DNA of 64,000 nt from Methylobacterium sp. WL1 (GCF_008000895.1 NZ_CP042823.1:5292501-5356500); one strand, 5' to 3'; positions 10,542-20,885 are shown, numbered from the stretch's first letter. Notes: generated from the sequence alone by a model not told the origin. Program-made: numbers and translations.

Positions 10542-11576
10542 ATGTCCCAACGCGTGTGCATCTCGCTCGACGCCATGGGCGGCGACCACGGGCCCTCGAC
10601 CGTCGTGCCCGGCGCCGCCCTGGCCCGCGAGCGCCATCCCGACATGACCTTCCTGCTGTTCGGCGACGAGGCGGTGATCGCCCCGCTGGTCGCCAAGGAG
10701 CCGCGGCTGAAGGACTGCGTCGAGATCCGCCACACCACCGTGGCCGTGGCCATGGACGACAAGCCCAGCCAGGCGGTGCGCCAGGGCCGCGGCAAGTCCT
10801 CGATGTGGCAGGCGATCCAGGCGGTGCGGGACGGGCAGGCCGATGCCTGCGTGTCGGCCGGCAACACCGGCGCCCTGATGGCGATGTCGAAGATCTGCCT
10901 CAAGACCATGTCGGGCATCGAGCGCCCGGCCATCGCGTGCCTGTGGCCCACCGTGCGCGGCGAGAGCGTCGTGCTCGACGTCGGCGCCACCATCGGCACC
11001 GATGCCGAGCACCTGGTCGAGATGGCCGTGATGGGCTCGGCCATGGCCCGCATCGTGTTCGATCTCGACAAGCCGACCGTGGGCCTGCTCAACGTCGGCA
11101 CCGAGGAGATGAAGGGCAACGAGGCGGTCAAGGAAGCCGCGCGGCTGCTGCGCGAGATGGAGAGCACGCGGCTGACCTATCACGGCTTCGTGGAGGGCAC
11201 GGATCTCGGGCGCGGCACCGTCGACGTGGTCGTGACGGAAGGTTTCACGGGAAACATCGCGCTCAAGACCGCCGAGGGCACAGCCAAGCAGATCGGCAGC
11301 TACCTGCGCTCGGCCATGACCCGGACCCTGTCGGCCAAGATCGGCGCGCTGTTCGCCCGGCAGGCGTTCAAGGCCCTGAAGGACAAGATGAACCCGAGCC
11401 GCGCCAACGGCGGCGTGTTCCTCGGGCTGGAGGGCATCGTGATCAAGAGCCACGGCTCGGAGAACGCGCAAGGTTTCGCCGCCGCGATCGATCTGGCGCA
11501 CGACATGGCCCGCCACGATATGATCCGGACGATCCGCGAAATGCTCGACCAGACGGCGGTCCTGGCGCCGGCTTGA
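10542..11576 (+). CDS. plsX: Phosphate acyltransferase PlsX
   Basis: Peripheral membrane enzyme that makes acyl-phosphate from acyl-ACP for phospholipid synthesis. The 344-residue product opens [12 protein letters not shown], the family N-terminal signature, and carries [49 protein letters not shown] segments (read as [14 protein letters not shown]) and a C-terminal hydrophobic helix pair. Start set at [10 protein letters not shown], which matches the family N-terminus; 47 upstream in-frame codons are GC-rich low-complexity and unlikely to be translated. fabH follows after a 307-base gap. Confidence 0.95.
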   Translation: MSQRVCISLDAMGGDHGPSTVVPGAALARERHPDMTFLLFGDEAVIAPLVAKEPRLKDCVEIRHTTVAVAMDDKPSQAVRQGRGKSSMWQAIQAVRDGQADACVSAGNTGALMAMSKICLKTMSGIERPAIACLWPTVRGESVVLDVGATIGTDAEHLVEMAVMGSAMARIVFDLDKPTVGLLNVGTEEMKGNEAVKEAARLLREMESTRLTYHGFVEGTDLGRGTVDVVVTEGFTGNIALKTAEGTAKQIGSYLRSAMTRTLSAKIGALFARQAFKALKDKMNPSRANGGVFLGLEGIVIKSHGSENAQGFAAAIDLAHDMARHDMIRTIREMLDQTAVLAPA

Positions 11577-11883
11577 TTCTCTGTCTTCGGCCGTGGCGTT
11601 TCCCACAACGCCCGAACCTCCTCCCCGTCATTCCGGGGCGCCGCAGGCGAGCCCGGGATGACGGTGTGATCGGTGCTCGCGAGGTTGCTTCTCCGGTCAC
11701 CGAACGTGGCCGGGGCGGCCCTGGACGATCTGCGATCGTGCGTGCGGCCGGACCGCTGTCCGCGCGCGTGCCGCGTTGGCCGGATCCCTATCTCGGCTCC
11801 GCGTGTTCAAACGGATGGAATTCGGACGTCCGGGGCGACACAACTGAGAATTGTGACGCCTGCGCCGTCCGGGAAGGAAAGCG
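11577..11883. other. Intergenic region before fabH with a short repeat
   Basis: No gene. Contains a 36-bp copy of the GTCATTCCGGGG repeat at 11627-11662. The final 60 bases are less GC-rich and probably hold the fabH promoter, but no clear -35/-10 pair can be assigned. Confidence 0.45.
11627..11662. repeat. Dispersed repeat, GTCATTCCGGGG family, short copy
   Basis: Begins GTCATTCCGGGGCGCCGCAG and ends CCCGGGATGAC, so its ends are inverted copies of each other and it forms a compact hairpin. It matches the left part of the 5297 copy. Confidence 0.75.
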
Positions 11884-12876
11884 ATGTCAGCCCTCCGCAC
11901 AGAGTCTCCGCAGGCGCCGCGCTCGGTGGTGGTCGGGACGGGGTCGAGCCTGCCCGCGCAGGTCGTCACCAACGCCGCCCTGACTGAGCGGGTCGACACC
12001 TCGGACGAATGGATCGTCCAGCGCACCGGCATCCGCCAGCGCCACATCGCCGACGCGAGCGAGACCACCTCGGTGCTCGGCGCCCGGGCCGCGCAGGCCG
12101 CCCTCGACGATGCCGGGCTCACCGCCGACGACATCGACCTGGTGATCTGCGCGACCTCGACGCCGGACCACACCTTCCCGGCCACCGCCACCCAGATCCA
12201 AGCGGCGCTCGGCATCCACCGGGGGGCGGCCTTCGACCTGCAGGCGGTCTGCGCCGGCTTCGTGTTCGCGGTCTCCACGGCCGACAAGTTCCTCACCACC
12301 GGCTCGGCCCGCCGGGCCCTGGTGATCGGGGCGGAGACCTTCTCGCGCATCGTCGACTGGGAGGACCGCACCACCTGCGTGCTGTTCGGCGACGGGGCCG
12401 GGGCGGTGGTGCTGGAGGCGCGGGCCGATGCGGGCGAGCGCGGCGTCCTCTGCGCCAGCCTGCGCTCGGACGGGCGGCACCGGGACAAGCTCTACGTCGA
12501 TGGCGGGCCCGGCTCCACCGGCACCACCGGGCGCCTGCGCATGGAGGGCCGCGAGGTGTTCCGGTTCGCGGTCGGGCAGGTCACCGACGTGATCGCGGAC
12601 GCGTTCGCGCAGGCCGGGATCACGGCCGCCGACCTCGACTGGTTCGTGCCGCACCAGGCCAACCGCCGGATCATCGAGGCCTCGGCCGACAAGCTCGGGA
12701 TCGCCCGGGAGAAGATCGTCCTGACGGTGGACCGCCACGGCAACACCTCGGCCGCGTCGATCCCCCTGGCCCTCGATGTGGCCCGGCGGGACGGCCGCAT
12801 CCAGCCCGGCGACCTCGTGATGATCGAGGCGATCGGGGGCGGCTTCAGCTGGGGGGCGGCGCTGATCCGCTGGTGA
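11884..12876 (+). CDS. fabH: Beta-ketoacyl-ACP synthase III
   Basis: Condenses acetyl-CoA with malonyl-ACP to start fatty acid synthesis. The 330-residue protein has the complete Cys-His-Asn triad: C123 in [12 protein letters not shown]257 in VPHQANRRI and N287 in [11 protein letters not shown]. The N-terminal [16 protein letters not shown] and C-terminal [13 protein letters not shown] are classic FabH landmarks. A GGAAGGAAAGCG ribosome-binding region precedes the ATG. It is followed by ihfA, the usual order in Hyphomicrobiales. Confidence 0.97.
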   Translation: MSALRTESPQAPRSVVVGTGSSLPAQVVTNAALTERVDTSDEWIVQRTGIRQRHIADASETTSVLGARAAQAALDDAGLTADDIDLVICATSTPDHTFPATATQIQAALGIHRGAAFDLQAVCAGFVFAVSTADKFLTTGSARRALVIGAETFSRIVDWEDRTTCVLFGDGAGAVVLEARADAGERGVLCASLRSDGRHRDKLYVDGGPGSTGTTGRLRMEGREVFRFAVGQVTDVIADAFAQAGITAADLDWFVPHQANRRIIEASADKLGIAREKIVLTVDRHGNTSAASIPLALDVARRDGRIQPGDLVMIEAIGGGFSWGAALIRW

Positions 12877-13093
12877 CGCGGCACGGCCTCAGGTAGGCCG
12901 CGCCCGGCGCCGAAGCCGGCGGCCGCCATCCGTCGGGAGGCGCCGGGCCAATTCGTCCGCCCCGCGCGGTTGACCGGGCGGCGGACGCAGATTAGCGTGC
13001 CGGATCATAGGGATACACCTTCAGCTCACGGTGCGGCGAGGTTCGTCGCGCCCGTGGGCTGCCGGATGAGAACAGCAGGCGAGGGGACACGGC

Positions 13094-13423
13094 ATGGCAG
13101 GCAAGACGGTGACGCGCGCCGACTTGAGCGAGGCCGTCTACCACCAGGTGGGCCTGTCGCGGACCGAATCCGCCGCCCTGGTCGAGACCGTGCTGTCGGA
13201 GATCTGCGGCTGCCTGGCGGGGGGCGAGACGGTCAAGCTGTCCTCGTTCGGCTCGTTCGTGGTCCGCAGCAAGGGCAAGCGCGTCGGCCGCAACCCCAAG
13301 ACCGGCGTCGAGGTCGCGATCGAGCCCCGCCAGGTGATGGTGTTCAAGCCCTCCAACGTCCTCAAGGCCAAGATCAACGGCCAGGCGCTCAACGGCGCCG
13401 ACGGGTCGGACGACGACGATTGA
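13094..13423 (+). CDS. ihfA: Integration host factor, alpha subunit
   Basis: Nucleoid protein that forms a heterodimer with IhfB and bends DNA sharply. 109 residues with the DNABII fold; the beta-arm [11 protein letters not shown] has the intercalating proline at P68. [11 protein letters not shown] and the helix [12 protein letters not shown] are conserved. The acidic tail ending SDDDD is longer than in enteric IHF but common in alphaproteobacteria. Placed between fabH and a merR-type regulator, the conserved order in this group. Confidence 0.95.
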   Translation: MAGKTVTRADLSEAVYHQVGLSRTESAALVETVLSEICGCLAGGETVKLSSFGSFVVRSKGKRVGRNPKTGVEVAIEPRQVMVFKPSNVLKAKINGQALNGADGSDDDD

Positions 13424-13579
13424 GCGGGGGCCGCCCTACCGCGCAGCGGGGGGCGGGCGACGCTCGCTAAGCGGATGTCGTTCCGGCGCGGCAAACTTTA
13501 TCGCCTCAACCCTCGGTAAGGCTTGAGCCCGGCCCCGCGGACCGTCAAGATCGCCGTCGTCCCGCCGCATCAGATAACC

Positions 13580-14065
13580 ATGCCCCCAGCCCTCGCCGCC
13601 GACGTGCCCCTCGAACCGATCGGCGCGAAGAGCGCCGGCGCCTTCCGGACCATCGGCGAGGTCTCCGAGGAGCTCGACGTGCCCCAGCACGTCCTGCGGT
13701 TCTGGGAGACGCGATTCGGCCAGATCCGCCCGGTGAAGCGGGCCGGCGGCCGGCGCTACTACCGGCCGCAGGACGTCGAGCTCGTAGCCGGCATCCGGCA
13801 GCTCCTGTACGTGCAGCGCTACACCATCGCGGGCGCGCAGCGGGTGCTCAAGGAGAACGGCATCCGCTTCGTCCAGGCGGTCGGCCGCGGCGAGGCCCGG
13901 GCGGCCGAGCCCCGGATCCAGGAGGTCGAGGACGCCCCCGAGGCGACCATGCAGGACCTCGCCGACACCCCCGACCGGGCGGCCCTGCGGGACGTGCTCG
14001 ACGACTTGCAGGCCTGCCGGGCACTGCTCGACGCCCTGCGCCGGCCCTACGACCGCGACGTGTAG
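13580..14065 (+). CDS. MerR family transcriptional regulator
   Basis: A 161-residue DNA-binding protein with a winged-helix MerR domain at about residues 13-85: [25 protein letters not shown] then [17 protein letters not shown] are the recognition helix and wing (each given here as landmarks). The rest is a short helical and acidic tail, without the cysteines of metal-sensing MerR proteins. Start is uncertain: an upstream TTG at 13523 with GGTAAGG just before it would add 19 residues. This regulator almost always follows ihfA in Hyphomicrobiales; its ligand is not known. Confidence 0.88.
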   Translation: MPPALAADVPLEPIGAKSAGAFRTIGEVSEELDVPQHVLRFWETRFGQIRPVKRAGGRRYYRPQDVELVAGIRQLLYVQRYTIAGAQRVLKENGIRFVQAVGRGEARAAEPRIQEVEDAPEATMQDLADTPDRAALRDVLDDLQACRALLDALRRPYDRDV

Positions 14066-14160
14066 CGTTCCCGCGGCATCTCGCCCATTGGTTGAGGATG
14101 CCGCGCACGCATCTTGCGGCGCGGGCGGACCTTCCGGCCCCAAACCGCGTTGTTGCCCGC

Positions 14161-14580
14161 ATGGCCGTGCCAAAACCCAAGCTGTCTCCCAGCCAGGAAC
14201 TGATGGCCCGCATCATGCGGATCGTTCGCACCTGCCCGGAGGCCGCCTCCGAAGTCCTCGAACTGATGTTCCTGGTGAGCCAGATCGAGGCCGCCACCAA
14301 CGTCGACCGGGAGTACCGGGACGCCAAGCGGGTGATCAGCCGCCTGCGCAACCCCCTGTGGGAGATGGGGCCGCCCGACCGGGAGAAGCTGCTCGCCGCC
14401 GCCGAGACGATCCGCCGGGTCTGCCGCCTGCCCGAGGACCAGATCCCGCCGGTGCCGATCGCCGATGCCGGCGAGCGCGCCCGGGTCGAGGCCCGGCTCG
14501 CCGCGGCCCTCGCCGGCGAGTTCGATGCCGCGCAGATCGCCCGGGTCACGGGCGTCGTCGCCGCGGTGCTGCAGGAATAG
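14161..14580 (+). CDS. Conserved helical protein of unknown function
   Basis: A 139-residue, mostly alpha-helical, soluble protein without signal peptide. It begins MAVPKPKLSPSQELMARIMR and has charged amphipathic helices throughout; no catalytic motif was recognised. The start at 14161 removes a 23-residue upstream extension that looks untranslated. Codon use is normal for the region, so it is probably a real gene, but its function cannot be named. Confidence 0.6.
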   Translation: MAVPKPKLSPSQELMARIMRIVRTCPEAASEVLELMFLVSQIEAATNVDREYRDAKRVISRLRNPLWEMGPPDREKLLAAAETIRRVCRLPEDQIPPVPIADAGERARVEARLAAALAGEFDAAQIARVTGVVAAVLQE

Positions 14581-14740
14581 GACCGGTTCCGGAAAAGATT
14601 CGGTCCGACAGCCGGGCCCGGAGCGGGGCATCGCTCGGAAAAACCCTCGACGGCCGTGCTCGGCGTCCCCACATGACTCCTCGACCGATGGCAGGGGAAC
14701 CGGACATCCGGCCCCGGATCGGCACCGGAGTGACGCCGCC

Positions 14741-15196
14741 ATGACCGCCCTACGTCCGCTCGCTGCGCTGCTCGCAGGCGGCCTGATCCTCGCCGGGACG
14801 GCGCAGGTCCCGGCCTTCGCCCAGACCACGGTGACCCGCTCCAAGACGGTGGCGCCCGGCAAGACCGTGCGGCTCGAGATCGCCCCGAACCTCAAGAAGG
14901 ATTGCAGCCCCGGCCCGATGCCGGAGTTCAAGGTCTCGGGCGCGCCCAAGAACGGTTCCGTGATCACCAAGGTCGGCAAGCTGAAGACCCCGGCGAGCTA
15001 CCGCTGCCCCAACAAGGAGGCCGCCGTGCACGCGCTGTTCTACCAGCCCAACACCGGCTTTACCGGTTCGGACGAGGTGACGTTCGAGGTCAAGGGCGCC
15101 GACGGCCAAGTCCAGACTCACAATATCAAGATCACGGTCGGGGCCTCCGGATCAAAATCCGGCGACGATGCCAAGAAAGAAGGCACGGATCTCTAA
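14741..15196 (+). CDS. Secreted Ig-like-fold protein of unknown function
   Basis: 151 residues with a clear Sec signal peptide (hydrophobic 5-25, cleavage near AFA-QTT). The mature part looks beta-rich: two cysteines in KKDCSPGP and YRCPNK, then YQPNTGFTGSDEVTFEVK, which resembles the cadherin-like/Ig-like repeats in surface proteins. Most likely periplasmic. It lies directly upstream of the prkA operon but 228 bases away, with a stem-loop between, so it is probably a separate unit. Confidence 0.72.
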   Translation: MTALRPLAALLAGGLILAGTAQVPAFAQTTVTRSKTVAPGKTVRLEIAPNLKKDCSPGPMPEFKVSGAPKNGSVITKVGKLKTPASYRCPNKEAAVHALFYQPNTGFTGSDEVTFEVKGADGQVQTHNIKITVGASGSKSGDDAKKEGTDL

Positions 15197-15320
15197 GCAG
15201 AGGCAGGAAACCCTGGCGCGTGCATAGTTTTTCATCCTAAAATGCCCGCTCAAAGGAGATCGAAATCAACGTTCGACCACGTCGAGGCCAGGTTTTGGCC
15301 AGACGAGTGTTGCAAGCAAT

Positions 15321-15370
15321 CGACAGGCCCGCGGCGCGTTCGCCGCGCTGCGACAAAAGCGGGCCTGTCG
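15321..15370. promoter_or_regulatory. Long inverted repeat in the prkA leader
   Basis: Arms CGACAGGCCCGC (15321-15332) and GCGGGCCTGTCG (15359-15370) are perfect 12-base inverted copies. Between them GCGGCG/CGCCGC (15331-15336 and 15341-15346) form a competing inner hairpin. The element ends 54 bases before the prkA ATG. It may be a terminator for the upstream gene, an operator or an mRNA leader structure; the sequence does not decide. Confidence 0.45.
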
Positions 15371-15424
15371 GTTGCATCCGAGCCGAGACAGGATGAAGCT
15401 GTCAGGGTCTGAGAGGGTTATCGA

Positions 15425-17377
15425 ATGTCGATGCATGCGACGAACGACCTTTTCCAGAGCTTCGCCCGAGGGTACGAGGCGCGCCGCGATACGGAGATGA
15501 CGCTCTCCGAGTATCTCGAAGCCTGCCGCGACGAGCCGCTGATGTATGCCTCGGCCGCCGAGCGTATCCTGGCGGCGATCGGTGAACCGGAATTCGTGGA
15601 CACCGCCAAGGATTCGCGCCTCGGCCGGATCTTCATGAACCGGACGATCCGCACCTACCCGGCGTTCCGCGAATTCTACGGGATGGAGGAGACGATCGAG
15701 CGGATCGTCTCGTTCTTCCGCCACGCCGCGCAGGGGTTGGAGGAGCGCAAGCAGATCCTCTACCTGCTGGGCCCGGTCGGCGGCGGCAAGTCGTCCCTCG
15801 CCGAGCGCCTCAAGGCGCTGATGGAGGTCCACCCGGTCTACGTGCTCAAGGCCGGGGACGAGGTCTCCCCGGTGTTCGAGAGCCCGCTCGGGCTGTTCGA
15901 TCCCGAGACGATGGGCGACGAGATCCAGAAGCGCTACGGCGTCCCGCGCCGGCGGCTCACCGGGCTGATGAGCCCCTGGGCGCTCAAGCGTCTCGACGAG
16001 TTCAACGGCGACATCTCGCGCTTCACGGTGATCAAGGTCCGGCCGTCGCGGTTGCGTCAGATCGCCATCGCCAAGACCGAGCCGGGCGACGAGAACAACC
16101 AGGACATCTCCTCGCTGGTCGGCAAGGTCGACATCCGCCGGCTGGAGACCCTGTCCCAGGCGGATCCCGATGCCTACTCCTACTCGGGCGGTTTGAACCG
16201 GGCGAACCAGGGCGTCCTCGAATTCGTCGAGATGTTCAAGGCGCCGATCAAGATGCTGCACCCCCTGCTCACCGCGACGCAGGAGGGCAACTACGTCGGC
16301 ACCGAGAATATCGGTGCGATCCCGTTCACCGGCATCATCCTGGCGCACTCGAACGAATCCGAGTGGCAGACCTTCAAGACCAACAAGAACAACGAGGCCT
16401 TCATCGATCGCATCTACGTGATCAAGGTCCCGTACTGCCTCCGGGTCGCGGAGGAGCAGCACATCTACGAGAAGCTGATCTCCGGCTCGGAACTCTCGGA
16501 CGCGGCCTGCGCCCCCGGCACCCTGGAGATGCTGGCCCGGTTCTCGGTCCTGTCGCGCCTGCGCGAGCACGCCAATTCCAACGTGTTCTCGAAGATGCGG
16601 GTCTACGACGGCGAATCGCTCCGCGAGGTCGATCCGCGCGCCCGCTCGATGCAGGAATACAAGGACACCGCCGGCGTCGACGAGGGCATGGACGGAATCT
16701 CGACCCGCTTCGCCTTCAAGGTGCTGGCCGCCACCTTCAACCACGACACCACCGAGGTCTCGGCCGACCCGGTGCACCTGATGTACGTGCTGGAGCAGTC
16801 GCTGCGCCGCGAGCAGCTCCCGCCCGAGACCGAGAAGAAGTACCTGGAATTCATCAAGACCGAGCTGGCCCCGCGCTACGCGGAGTTCATCGGCCACGAG
16901 ATCCAGAAGGCCTACCTCGAATCGTACCACGATTACGGCCAGAACCTGTTCGACCGCTACATCGACTACGCCGATGCCTGGATCGAGGATCAGGACTTCA
17001 AGGACGCCGAGACCGGCCAGCTGCTGAACCGCGAATTGCTGAACCAGGAACTGACCAAAATCGAAAAGCCCGCCGGGATCGCCAACCCGAAGGACTTCCG
17101 CAACGAGGTGGTGAAGTTCGCCTTGCGCTCGCGCGCCCAGCACGGGGGCCGTAACCCGAGCTGGACCAGCTACGAGAAGCTGCGCGAGGTCATCGAGCGG
17201 CGGATGTTCTCCCAGGTGGAGGAGCTGCTGCCGGTGATCTCCTTCGGCTCGAAGAAGGACGGCGACACCGAGAAGAAGCACGGCGAGTTCGTCGAGCGCA
17301 TGGTGGCGCGCGGCTACACCGAGCGGCAGGTCCGCCGCCTGGTGGAATGGTACATGCGGGTGAAGCAGGCGGGCTGA
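15425..17377 (+). CDS. prkA: PrkA/YeaG family serine protein kinase (AAA+)
   Basis: Cytoplasmic ATP-dependent protein kinase/AAA+ protein made under starvation and stationary phase in other bacteria. 650 residues, the normal family length. The AAA-PrkA domain holds Walker A GPVGGGKSS at 116-124; the C-terminal third (about 400-650) is the PrkA kinase-like domain. It opens a three-gene set with yeaH and spoVR, an order conserved across proteobacteria. The gap to the next gene is 188 bases. A large inverted repeat lies in its leader. Confidence 0.95.
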   Translation: MSMHATNDLFQSFARGYEARRDTEMTLSEYLEACRDEPLMYASAAERILAAIGEPEFVDTAKDSRLGRIFMNRTIRTYPAFREFYGMEETIERIVSFFRHAAQGLEERKQILYLLGPVGGGKSSLAERLKALMEVHPVYVLKAGDEVSPVFESPLGLFDPETMGDEIQKRYGVPRRRLTGLMSPWALKRLDEFNGDISRFTVIKVRPSRLRQIAIAKTEPGDENNQDISSLVGKVDIRRLETLSQADPDAYSYSGGLNRANQGVLEFVEMFKAPIKMLHPLLTATQEGNYVGTENIGAIPFTGIILAHSNESEWQTFKTNKNNEAFIDRIYVIKVPYCLRVAEEQHIYEKLISGSELSDAACAPGTLEMLARFSVLSRLREHANSNVFSKMRVYDGESLREVDPRARSMQEYKDTAGVDEGMDGISTRFAFKVLAATFNHDTTEVSADPVHLMYVLEQSLRREQLPPETEKKYLEFIKTELAPRYAEFIGHEIQKAYLESYHDYGQNLFDRYIDYADAWIEDQDFKDAETGQLLNRELLNQELTKIEKPAGIANPKDFRNEVVKFALRSRAQHGGRNPSWTSYEKLREVIERRMFSQVEELLPVISFGSKKDGDTEKKHGEFVERMVARGYTERQVRRLVEWYMRVKQAG

Positions 17378-17565
17378 GGGGCGGGGGCCCGGCGGAGCGA
17401 ATCCGACCGGGCCCGGTTTCGACCCTCCGCCGCCACAGTTTCGGACGACCGGCCGGCGAGGCTCTCGGGCCTGCTGCGAAAGAGGGATCCATCCCTCCCT
17501 GAACAGCATGGTACGACACGGGGCCCGACCCGGCCGGAACACGCGGACGAGGGTTTTCGCAGCGT

Positions 17566-18867
17566 ATGCACATCGTCGACCGACGCCTGAATCCCGGGGG
17601 CAAGAGCCTCCCCAACCGGCAGCGCTTCCTGCGGCGCGTGAAGGACGTGGCCCAGCGCGCCGTGCGCGAATCCGCCCGCGAGAAGGACATCAAGGATCTC
17701 GGCAAGGACGGCCGGGTGAGCGTGCCCGCCGACGGCGTGCGCGAGCCGCGGTTCTCCCGCCAGCCCGGCACCGGCCTGCAGGACCACATCCTGCCGGGCA
17801 ACAAGACCTACGTGGAGGGCGACACGATCGAGCGACCCCCGGGCGGCGGCGGTGGTCGCGGCTCCGGCGAGGGCGGGGAGGGCGGCGAGAACAGCGAGGA
17901 CGCGTTCCGCTTCGTGCTCACCCGCGAGGAGTTTCTGGAACTCTTCCTCGAGGATCTGGAGCTTCCGGATCTGGCCAAGCGGCGCCTCGCGGTGGTCGAG
18001 ACCGAGGGGCTGCGCCGGGCCGGCTACACGGTGACCGGCTCGCCCGCCAACCTCGCCCTGACCCGCACCCTGCGCAACTCGATGTCGCGGCGCATCGCCC
18101 TCAAGCGCCCCAAGCCCGAGGAGGTCGCGGCGCTGGAGGCCCAGCTCGCGGGGATGCGCGACTCGGACCCGGGCCGGCCGGACGTGGAACGCGCGCTGCT
18201 GAAGTTGCGCGAGCGCGCCAAGCGCATCCCGTATGTCGACCCGATCGACCTGCGCTTCCGTCGGTTCGAACCCTATCCGCGGCCGATCGCGCAGGCGGTG
18301 ATGTTCTGCCTGATGGACGTGTCCGGCTCGATGACCGAGCACATGAAGGACTTGGCCAAACGGTTCTACATCCTGCTCCACATCTTCCTGACCCGCCGCT
18401 ACCGGCACGTGGAGATCGTGTTCATCCGCCACACCGACCGGGCCACCGAGGTGGACGAGGAGACCTTCTTCGGCTCCCGGGAGACCGGCGGCACGCTGGT
18501 GTCGTCGGCGCTGGTGGAGATGAAGCGGGTCATCGCCGAGCGCTACGATCCGAACGACTGGAACATCTACGCCGCACAGGCCTCGGACGGCGACAACGTC
18601 TCCTCCGACGGCCCGACCTCGACGGAGCTGCTGCGGGCCCACATCCTGCCGGCCTGCCAGCACTTCGCCTACCTGGAGGTCGGCGACGAGAACGGCCCCC
18701 GGGCCGGCTTCGTGGAGCACCGCACCACCCTGTGGCGGACCTACGAAGCGATCGCCAAGGCGGGCGGCCCGATCGCCATGCGCAAGGTCAACCACCGGCG
18801 GGAGATCTACCCGGTCTTCCGCGAGCTGTTCGGCCGCAAGGACGCACGGGCCGAGGCGGAGGCGTGA
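17566..18867 (+). CDS. yeaH: YeaH/YhbH family protein (DUF444, von Willebrand A-like)
   Basis: 433-residue partner of PrkA. It starts MHIVDRRLNPGGKSLPNRQRF, the family N-terminus, with a glycine-rich linker near residues 90-105. The C-terminal half is a von Willebrand A-like domain whose metal site DVSGSMTEHM begins at D251, followed by HTDRATEVDEETFF. Conserved as the middle gene of prkA-yeaH-spoVR; the three proteins are thought to act together in nitrogen or carbon starvation, but the mechanism is not settled. Confidence 0.94.
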   Translation: MHIVDRRLNPGGKSLPNRQRFLRRVKDVAQRAVRESAREKDIKDLGKDGRVSVPADGVREPRFSRQPGTGLQDHILPGNKTYVEGDTIERPPGGGGGRGSGEGGEGGENSEDAFRFVLTREEFLELFLEDLELPDLAKRRLAVVETEGLRRAGYTVTGSPANLALTRTLRNSMSRRIALKRPKPEEVAALEAQLAGMRDSDPGRPDVERALLKLRERAKRIPYVDPIDLRFRRFEPYPRPIAQAVMFCLMDVSGSMTEHMKDLAKRFYILLHIFLTRRYRHVEIVFIRHTDRATEVDEETFFGSRETGGTLVSSALVEMKRVIAERYDPNDWNIYAAQASDGDNVSSDGPTSTELLRAHILPACQHFAYLEVGDENGPRAGFVEHRTTLWRTYEAIAKAGGPIAMRKVNHRREIYPVFRELFGRKDARAEAEA

Positions 18868-18964
18868 CGGGACGCGCCGCCGCGTTTCCCTTCCCGCTCC
18901 ATGGGGGGAGGGCGCCCGCGCCCCGCGGGCATACGAGACACGCTTCGGTCGATCGGGAGGCTGC

Positions 18965-20536
18965 ATGACAAGCGTCAAGCCACGGACGCCCCAGACCATC
19001 TCCGGCGGCCAGAAACCCCTGTTCACCGGCAACGACTGGGACTTCGACACGATCCGGCGCATCCACGACGCCTGCGAGGGCATCGCCGGGCCGGAACTCG
19101 GGCTGTCCTGGTACCCGAACCAGATCGAGATCATCACGGCCGAGCAGATGCTCGACGCCTACGCGTCGATCGGCATGCCGCTGTTCTACAAGCACTGGTC
19201 GTTCGGCAAGCACTTCGCCCAGCACGAGGCCGGCTACCGGCGCGGCCTGATGGGGCTCGCCTACGAGATCGTCATCAACTCGGACCCGTGCATCTCCTAC
19301 GTGATGGAGGAGAACACGGCGACGATGCAGACGCTGGTGATCGCGCACGCCGCCTTCGGCCATAACCACTTCTTCAAGAACAATTATTTGTTCCGGCAGT
19401 GGACCGACGCGGAAGGCATCCTGGATTATCTGGATTTCGCGAAAAGCTTCATCGCCCGCTGCGAGGAGCGCTACGGCCACCAGGCGGTGGAGCAGGTGCT
19501 CGACGCCGCCCACGCGCTGATGAGCCAGGGCGTCCACCGCTACCCGCGCAAGAAGCGGCCGGACCTCGCCTCCGAGCAGCGCCGCGAGCGCGAGCGGGTC
19601 GAGCACGGCGAGCAGATCTACAACGATCTGTGGCGGACCCTGCCGCAGAAGACCGGGGCCGTGCGCTCCGACGCGGCCGCCGAGCGGCGCAAGGCCCTGC
19701 TCGAACTGCCGCAGGAAAACATTCTGTACTTTTTGGAGAAGGTCGCGCCGCGGCTGCGCCCCTGGCAGCGCGAGATCCTGCGCATCGTCCGCCTGGTGGC
19801 GCAGTACTTCTATCCGCAGCGCCAGACCAAGGTGATGAACGAGGGCTGCGCGACCTACAGCCACTACCGGATCATGAATTCCCTGTCCGAGAAGGGGCTG
19901 ATCACCGAGGCGGCCTACCTCGAATTCCTGCAATCGCACACCAACGTGATCCGGCAGCCGACCTACGACGACCGCTCCTATGGCGGCCACAACCCGTACG
20001 CGATCGGCTTCGCGATGATGCAGGACATCGCCCGCATCGTGGAGCAGCCGACCCAGGAGGACCGGGCGTGGTTCCCCGACATCGCCGGCACCGGCGACGC
20101 CATGGCGGTGCTGCGCGATTGCTGGGCGAATTACCGCGACGAGAGCTTCATCCAGCAGTTCCTGTCGCCCAAGCTGATGCGCGACCTGCGCCTGTTCCAC
20201 GTGGTCGACGACCCCGACGAGCCGGAACTGCGCGTCGAGGCGATCCACGACGAGCGCGGCTACCGCAAGATGCGCCGCTCCTTCGCCCGCCAGTACGACG
20301 TCGCCTGGCTCGATCCCGATATCGAGGTGGTGGACGTGGACCTGGAGGGCGACCGCCGGCTGATCCTGCACCACAAGGCGCTCAACAAGATCACCCTGCA
20401 GAAGGACGACGCCAAGCGGGTGCTCCAGCACCTCGCCGACCTGTGGGGCTACGACGTGGTCCTCAAGGAGGTCGAGCCCGCCACCGGCACGGTGCTGGGC
20501 GAGATCAGCGCCAGCGCGCGGCCGATCTTTTTTTGA
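18965..20536 (+). CDS. spoVR: SpoVR family protein (YcgB)
   Basis: 523-residue member of the SpoVR/YcgB family. Landmarks are LSWYPNQIEIITAEQMLDAY-type N-terminus (seen as WYPNQIEIIT), FGKHFAQHE near residue 80, and HNHFFKNNY and NEGCATYSHY, which carry conserved histidines and glutamates that could bind metal. No membrane segment. Third gene of the prkA-yeaH-spoVR set, 97 bases after yeaH, with a GGGAGGC ribosome-binding site before its ATG. Name comes from Bacillus sporulation; this organism does not need to sporulate to use it. Confidence 0.94.
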   Translation: MTSVKPRTPQTISGGQKPLFTGNDWDFDTIRRIHDACEGIAGPELGLSWYPNQIEIITAEQMLDAYASIGMPLFYKHWSFGKHFAQHEAGYRRGLMGLAYEIVINSDPCISYVMEENTATMQTLVIAHAAFGHNHFFKNNYLFRQWTDAEGILDYLDFAKSFIARCEERYGHQAVEQVLDAAHALMSQGVHRYPRKKRPDLASEQRRERERVEHGEQIYNDLWRTLPQKTGAVRSDAAAERRKALLELPQENILYFLEKVAPRLRPWQREILRIVRLVAQYFYPQRQTKVMNEGCATYSHYRIMNSLSEKGLITEAAYLEFLQSHTNVIRQPTYDDRSYGGHNPYAIGFAMMQDIARIVEQPTQEDRAWFPDIAGTGDAMAVLRDCWANYRDESFIQQFLSPKLMRDLRLFHVVDDPDEPELRVEAIHDERGYRKMRRSFARQYDVAWLDPDIEVVDVDLEGDRRLILHHKALNKITLQKDDAKRVLQHLADLWGYDVVLKEVEPATGTVLGEISASARPIFF

Positions 20537-20885
20537 CCAGTGGACCCGCTGCCATCGCGGGCATGCCTCTTGGCGGCACGGCAACGGTTGCTTGAAGAGT
20601 GATCGTCCAAAGGCCTACAGCTCGCACGGCCGGTTAAACATCCACTTTGTCATCCCGGGGCCGCGTAGCGGAACCCGGGATCCATAACCGCCGACAGTTC
20701 CAAGGTCCTGCACCGACAGCGGATCTGGATTCCGGGCTCGCCTGCGGCGCCCCGGAATGACAAGGCGGTTCATTCTGAACTGTTTTACCAGGCACGCTGA
20801 AGTAGATCGGGCTCGCCGCGACTTCAGGTGGATTTAGCGCCCTGACTGGATTGCCCCAGCCCCCCACCCCATGCTGCAAGCAGGC
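20537..20885. other. Intergenic region with one complete repeat
   Basis: No gene. Holds the full 113-bp GTCATCCCGGGG repeat at 20649-20761; the rest has no feature that could be named with support. Confidence 0.45.
20649..20761. repeat. Dispersed palindromic repeat, GTCATTCCGGGG family, complete
   Basis: Begins GTCATCCCGGGGCCGCGTAG and ends GCGGCGCCCCGGAATGAC, so the termini are imperfect inverted repeats about 113 bases apart with an asymmetric middle. It is the best-preserved copy of the family in this window. Confidence 0.8.

Noticed and set aside
14066..14160. tRNA expected near merR in related genomes
   Set aside because: No cloverleaf or GGTTCGA-type T-loop could be found in the sequence here.
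20649..20761. Possible insertion-sequence end or attachment site
   Set aside because: It is a member of a multi-copy palindromic family without transposase or target duplication seen.
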